Below, in pieces: positions 60,370-64,000 of a DNA stretch of 64,000 nt. Position numbers and translations under genes: made by a program. The notes under the pieces were generated by a model. It was not told where the DNA came from, did no database searches, and saw nothing but the letters and a program-made list of their open reading frames with translations. How positions within the stretch are numbered: position 1 is the stretch's first letter; each line of letters starts with the position of its first letter. The stretch covers positions 124,001 to 188,000 of the forward strand of contig DATAJS010000023.1 in assembly GCA_036262035.1 (NCBI GenBank), given 5' to 3'. The DNA comes from Burkholderiales bacterium. Lineage in GTDB: Bacteria > Pseudomonadota > Gammaproteobacteria > Burkholderiales > SG8-41.

Positions 60370-60971
60370 CAAGCCTTCCGCAGCTTTTTCAGGTCGAGCT
60401 TCGCCGACGCTCGCGTGTCGGCCTTGAACACCCGCGCCATGTAGTCCAGCGCCTTGCGCGTGTTCGCCGCGGATGCGGACGCGACGCAGTCCCGGGGCAC
60501 GTAGATCTCGTAGTCGCGCATGAACGCGTCCGCCGCGCTCAGCAGCACGCACATGTCGCTGGCGATGCCGGTCAGGATCAAACGCTTCGCTTGCAGGTAC
60601 TGCAGCAGCAGCTCGAGCGCCGTGGCGTAGAAAGCGGAGTGCTTGGTCTTGAGCACGAAGTAATCGTCCGCATCCGGCTTCAGCAACCCGGCGAGCGGCT
60701 GACCCCGCACGCCGTCTTCGAGCACGTGCCTCACGGTCTCGCGAAAGTCCGAGCGCCAGCGTCCGAAGTTGTCGTTGGCGTAGATCACTGCGACGTCGCG
60801 CGCCCGCGCTTTCGCTTTGAGCGCGGCCACTGCCTGCGCGGCACGCACCGCCGGCCGCAGCAGCGCCGCGCCGGTGTCGAACTCGAGATCGTTGATGAAG
60901 TCGATGAGGATCAGCACGATCGGCGACGTGTCGGGAACGTTGCCGTGCAGATCCGGGTTACGCGCGGGCAT
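60369..60971 (-). CDS. Isochorismatase-family cysteine hydrolase
   Basis: 200 aa from ATG at 60971 behind GAGGAG; an upstream in-frame ATG region is rejected. The catalytic triad of the family is visible: Asp24 (LILIDFIND), Lys108/110 (VLKTKHSAF) and Cys141 (GIASDMCVL). The family covers isochorismatases, nicotinamidases and related amidases; the substrate is not clear. Divergent from the DUF72 gene 68 bp away. Confidence 0.88.
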   Translation of the reverse strand: MPARNPDLHGNVPDTSPIVLILIDFINDLEFDTGAALLRPAVRAAQAVAALKAKARARDVAVIYANDNFGRWRSDFRETVRHVLEDGVRGQPLAGLLKPDADDYFVLKTKHSAFYATALELLLQYLQAKRLILTGIASDMCVLLSAADAFMRDYEIYVPRDCVASASAANTRKALDYMARVFKADTRASAKLDLKKLRKA

Positions 60972-61039
60972 TCGTGTTCTCCTCGGTCCGCCGTTTTTGC
61001 ACAATTCGTGCCGGTCCGCGGGTTGCATAGCCACGAAGG

Positions 61040-62080
61040 ATGGCAGCGAACATACGCATCGGCATCTCGGGCTGGCGCTACGAACCGTGGCGCGGCGTCT
61101 TCTACCCGCGCGAGCTCGCCCAGCGCCGCGAGCTCGAGTACGCCTCGCGCGCTTTCCCGACGATCGAGATCAACGGCTCGTTCTACTCGCTGCAGCACCC
61201 CGACAGCTACGACCTGTGGTATCGCGAGACGCCGCCGGGCTTCGTCTTCGCGATCAAGGGCGGGCGCTACATCACGCACATGCTGCGCCTGAAGAACTGC
61301 GAGACCGCGCTCGCCAACTTCTTCGCCTCGGGCATCTTCAACCTGCGCGAGAAGATCGGCCCTTTCCTCTGGCAGTTTCCGCCGCAGTTCCGCTACGACG
61401 AGGCTCGCTTCGAAGATTTCTTCGAGATGCTGCCGCGCGACCTCGAGACCGCTCTGTGCATCGCGCGCCGCCGCGACGCGCGCATGAAAGGCAAATGCCG
61501 CCTCGCGATCCACGACAACGTGCCGCTGCGCCACTGCGTCGAGATCAGGCACCAGAGCTTCGCCGACGAACGCTTCGTCGCACAGCTTCGCCGGCACAAC
61601 ATCGCGCTGGTCGTCGCCGACACCGCGGGTAAATGGCCGTATTACGAAGACGTCACCGCGGACTTCATGTACCTGCGCCTGCACGGCGACGCGGAGCTCT
61701 ACGTGAGCGGCTATACCGACGAAGCGCTGGAGCGCTGGGCCTCGCGCATCCGTGCGTGGGCCGACGGCGGCGAGCCCGCAGACCCCGTGCGCATCTGCAA
61801 CAAGCCTGCACCCGGGCGCAAGCCCCGCGACATCTATTGTTATTTCGACAACGACGTGAAAGTGCGTGCGCCCGTCGACGCCCACAACCTCATGCGCAAG
61901 CTCGGCCTGGACGTGGCGGTGAACGCGGCGGTCGCGGCGGACGCTCCCGAGGCGTTCGTGCCGGAGACGCTCGACGCGCTGCCCTACGCACTGCCGCGCG
62001 TCGACACGCGCTGGCGCTTCGGGCCGCGCGTTCCCAAGCCGTCGCCGCCAGCGAAGGAGCGCCGCGCGCGTGAACGCTGA
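61040..62080 (+). CDS. DUF72 domain-containing protein
   Basis: 346 aa. TIM-barrel-like DUF72 protein with the family opening IRIGISGWRYEPWRGVFYP, then EINGSFYSLQ, FVFAIKGGRYITHMLRL, GPFLWQFPP, EIRHQSFAD, FMYLRLHG and the typical DIYCYFDNDVKVRAPVDA near the end. The family's function is unknown. It overlaps the next gene's GTG start by 11 bases. Confidence 0.92.
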   Translation: MAANIRIGISGWRYEPWRGVFYPRELAQRRELEYASRAFPTIEINGSFYSLQHPDSYDLWYRETPPGFVFAIKGGRYITHMLRLKNCETALANFFASGIFNLREKIGPFLWQFPPQFRYDEARFEDFFEMLPRDLETALCIARRRDARMKGKCRLAIHDNVPLRHCVEIRHQSFADERFVAQLRRHNIALVVADTAGKWPYYEDVTADFMYLRLHGDAELYVSGYTDEALERWASRIRAWADGGEPADPVRICNKPAPGRKPRDIYCYFDNDVKVRAPVDAHNLMRKLGLDVAVNAAVAADAPEAFVPETLDALPYALPRVDTRWRFGPRVPKPSPPAKERRARER

Positions 62081-62534
62081 CCGACAGGACCGTGTCCGCG
62101 AGCACACCGATCCCGCCGTTCTCGCCGACCTGGACGACGCGATGCGCGACCGGCTGTTCGACCTCGCCGGCCGCGACGATGCGGCGATCGCGGCGCGCCT
62201 CCAGGCGCTCGACCGCGAGCGGGACGTCGAGCGTTACCTCGAGACGCTCGCTCCCTCGTTCGCGCTGACCGGCATCGCGCTGTCGCTCGTCGGCGGCCGC
62301 AAGTGGCTGCTGCTGCCGACGGCGGTGCTCGGCTTCTTCCTCCAGCACGCGATCCACGGCTGGTGCCCGCCGCTCGCCATCCTGAGAAGGCGCGGCGTGC
62401 GCACGCGACGCGAGATCGAGGAGGAGCGCTACGCGCTGAAGGCGCTGCGCGGCGACTTCGCAGGGCTCCCGCCCGATACGCCGCAGAACCGCGTGACGCG
62501 GGTCGATACCGCGCTCGACGCCGTGAGGTTGTAG
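62070..62534 (+). CDS. Small membrane protein with YgaP/DUF2892-like segment
   Basis: 154 aa from GTG at 62070. N-terminal acidic helical part (1-65) and a hydrophobic hairpin (about 66-98: APSFALTGIALSLV, GGRKWLLLPTAVLGFFLQHAIHG), followed by WCPPLAILRRRGVRTRREIEEERYALKALRGDF. The Gly-Trp-Cys-Pro-Pro turn resembles the YgaP transmembrane (DUF2892) module. Function unknown. Overlaps the DUF72 gene by 11 bases, so translation may be coupled. Confidence 0.75.
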   Translation: MNADRQDRVREHTDPAVLADLDDAMRDRLFDLAGRDDAAIAARLQALDRERDVERYLETLAPSFALTGIALSLVGGRKWLLLPTAVLGFFLQHAIHGWCPPLAILRRRGVRTRREIEEERYALKALRGDFAGLPPDTPQNRVTRVDTALDAVRL

Positions 62535-62584
62535 CGCGCGTCGTCCGGTCTCCTACAATGACGCTCTCATTGGGGGAGGACCGC

Positions 62585-63367
62585 ATGCGCCGGATCCTGC
62601 GTAGCCTGGCGTGCGTTGCGCTGCTCGTGCTCTCGTGCAACGTATACGCCGCCGAAAGAGTCGTCGACATCCCCACGCGGTCAGGCGTCACGCAGCGCTT
62701 TCTCTTCCTGCCCGCCACCGACGCGAAAGCCGCCGTCATCCTCTTCGCCGGCGGTCACGGCGGTCTTCAATTCGACACGAGCGGCCGGCCGCGGACCTTG
62801 CGCAACAACTTCCTGGTGCGCAGCCGCGAGCTCTTCGCCGCACAAAGCCTGACGGTCGCCGTCATCGATGCACCTTCGGACCGCCAGTCCGAGCCTTTTC
62901 TCAACGGCTTCCGGCAGACGCCCGAGCACGCCGCCGACGTGCAGGCGGTGATCGCGTGGCTCAAGGCGCAAACCCAGGTGCCGGTGTGGCTCGTCGGCAC
63001 CAGCCGCGGCACCCAGTCCGCCGCCGCAGTCGCGGTGACGCTCTCGAGCGGCGGCGGCCCCGACGGCATCGTGCTCACTTCGACCATCCTCGTCGACCGC
63101 CGCGGCAGGCCGGTGCCCGACATCGCCGTCGACACCCTCAAGATTCCGGTGCTCGTCGTCCATCACGAGCAGGACGGCTGCCGCTCCTGTCTCTACGGCG
63201 ATGTCCCTCTCCTCATGAGGAAGCTCGCGCCCGTCCCGAAGAAAGAGCTCGTCACCTTCCGCGGCGGCGAGAATCACGGCGACCCGTGCGAGGCGCTCGC
63301 CTATCACGGTTACAACGGCATCGAGCGCGATGTCGTCGCGCGCATCGCCGCCTGGATCACGAAATAA
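62585..63367 (+). CDS. Secreted alpha/beta hydrolase
   Basis: 260 aa from ATG at 62585 behind GGGGGAGG; the longer upstream frame is rejected. Signal peptide about 1-22 (ends CNVYAAE). Alpha/beta-hydrolase core: ILFAGGHGGLQF (oxyanion loop), nucleophile serine in VGTSRGTQSA, an Asp in VHHEQDGCRSC and a His in GGENHGDPCEA. Two Cys pairs suggest periplasmic disulfides. Substrate unknown. Confidence 0.85.
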   Translation: MRRILRSLACVALLVLSCNVYAAERVVDIPTRSGVTQRFLFLPATDAKAAVILFAGGHGGLQFDTSGRPRTLRNNFLVRSRELFAAQSLTVAVIDAPSDRQSEPFLNGFRQTPEHAADVQAVIAWLKAQTQVPVWLVGTSRGTQSAAAVAVTLSSGGGPDGIVLTSTILVDRRGRPVPDIAVDTLKIPVLVVHHEQDGCRSCLYGDVPLLMRKLAPVPKKELVTFRGGENHGDPCEALAYHGYNGIERDVVARIAAWITK

Positions 63368-63506
63368 AGCAAGGCCGTTTTTCTTCGCGTCCCTGCCTGC
63401 TTCCTTCGCGTCCATGTTCTTGTCATAATGCGGTGGTTTTCCAGTCGCGTTGTAGGACAAACTCCTATCTTTACAAGGACCTACGACGTCATCTATAGTG
63501 CGCGCC

Positions 63507-64000
63507 GTGAAAAAAACGATACTAGCGTTTGCGCTCGCAGTCGGTTCGCTGTCTTCCGCGCATGCCAATGACAATGTGGCGCTGAAGACCGACCGCGGCA
63601 CCGCCATCCTCCAGGCCGCCGATCGCCACCTCACCCTCACGCGTGAGCTGGTGATGCAGGCGCTCGGCTATCTGGGCATACGCTACAAGTACGGCGGCAA
63701 CTCGCCCGAGACCGGCTTCGATTGCAGCGGGCTCGTGCGCTACGTCGTCGGCGAGGCGTTCGGCCTCGTCCTGCCGCGCGACGCGCGCTCGATCAGCCGT
63801 CACGGCGCAAGCGTGAGCACCGACGACCTCCAGCCCGGCGATCTCGTGTTCTTCAACACCATGCGGCGTCCGTTCTCGCACGTCGGCATCTACGTCGGCG
63901 ACGGGCGCTTCATCCACGCGCCCGCCAGCGGCGGCGCGGTCGAGCTCGTCAACATGGCCGACCGCTACTGGGCGGCCCGCTTCAACGGCGCCCGCCGGCT
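63507..64000 (+). CDS. NlpC/P60 family (C40) peptidase, partial at right edge
   Basis: At least 164 aa from GTG at 63507, open at base 64000. Signal peptide about 1-20 (ends SSAHA). The NlpC/P60 domain shows YKYGGNSPETGFDCSGLVRY with catalytic Cys73, His124 in FSHVGIYVGDG and the third polar position His136 in FIHAPASGG. It should cleave peptidoglycan peptide stems (Spr/MepS-like endopeptidase). Confidence 0.9.
   Translation, partial: MKKTILAFALAVGSLSSAHANDNVALKTDRGTAILQAADRHLTLTRELVMQALGYLGIRYKYGGNSPETGFDCSGLVRYVVGEAFGLVLPRDARSISRHGASVSTDDLQPGDLVFFNTMRRPFSHVGIYVGDGRFIHAPASGGAVELVNMADRYWAARFNGARR

Noticed and set aside
60990-61010. TTGCACAATT resembling the 13-base box between the isochorismatase and DUF72 genes
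   Set aside because: Only the left half matches; no link to the XrtA system; likely chance.
1-64000. CRISPR arrays, tRNA or rRNA genes, prophage or integrative element
   Set aside because: No regularly spaced repeats, no tRNA-like or rRNA-like stretches, no integrase and no attachment-site pair were seen.

Overview
This 64 kb window is high-GC chromosomal DNA that reads as a betaproteobacterium. The main clue is a nearly complete exosortase A (XrtA/EpsH) PEP-CTERM protein-sorting and exopolysaccharide locus. Housekeeping genes (DinG-family helicase, RhlE-type RNA helicase, RsuA-family pseudouridine synthase) flank it on the right. No rRNA, tRNA, CRISPR array or phage was seen. The genus cannot be named from the sequence alone.

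Layout. (1) 1-10012, all leftward: TIGR03013-type priming sugar transferase, prsK (histidine kinase), prsR (sigma-54 response regulator), prsT (TPR lipoprotein), a lytic transglycosylase, a trypsin-like protease and an exosortase-associated hydrolase cut by the left edge. (2) 10013-10492: a 480 bp gene-free regulatory region with palindromic boxes. (3) 10493-30702: a variable glycan region made of several short operons in both directions. It holds a UbiA-HAD / small multidrug resistance (SMR) transporter / GT39 module, a second GT39, a large polymerase/ligase, a beta-helix protein, a secreted lyase-like protein, a flippase, two unusual deacetylase fusions and a pyruvyltransferase. (4) 30837-49525: one long leftward operon with short gaps or 4-base overlaps, the conserved XrtA core. 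In transcription order: outer-membrane export lipoprotein, chain-length protein, tyrosine autokinase, outer-membrane protein, ATPase, UDP-GlcNAc 2-epimerase, deacetylase, FemAB-like protein, GT4, exosortase A, GT4, amidotransferase, two more GT4s and an O-glycosylation ligase. (5) 49799-54579: two PEP-CTERM substrate proteins and a second large TPR protein. (6) 54782-55611: small ORFs and an orphan IS3-type orfA. (7) 55756-64000: housekeeping and metabolic genes, ending in an NlpC/P60 hydrolase cut by the right edge.

How it fits together. The priming transferase, the GT4 enzymes, the flippase and the Wzz/autokinase/export proteins would build and export a surface polysaccharide, decorated by deacetylases, GNAT/FemAB-like enzymes and a pyruvyltransferase. 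XrtA would process the two PEP-CTERM proteins, and the O-antigen-ligase-like enzymes may glycosylate them. PrsK/PrsR probably control substrate expression. A 13-base motif, consensus GCAMWWTGTSWCA, recurs at seven intergenic sites, and one PEP-CTERM gene has a clear -24/-12 promoter about 130 bp downstream of such a site. The most novel-looking module is 11637-14693. There a DPPR-synthase-like UbiA domain fused to a HAD phosphatase is translationally coupled to an SMR transporter and followed by a GT39 enzyme, which would make a compact make, flip and transfer route for a lipid-linked pentose.
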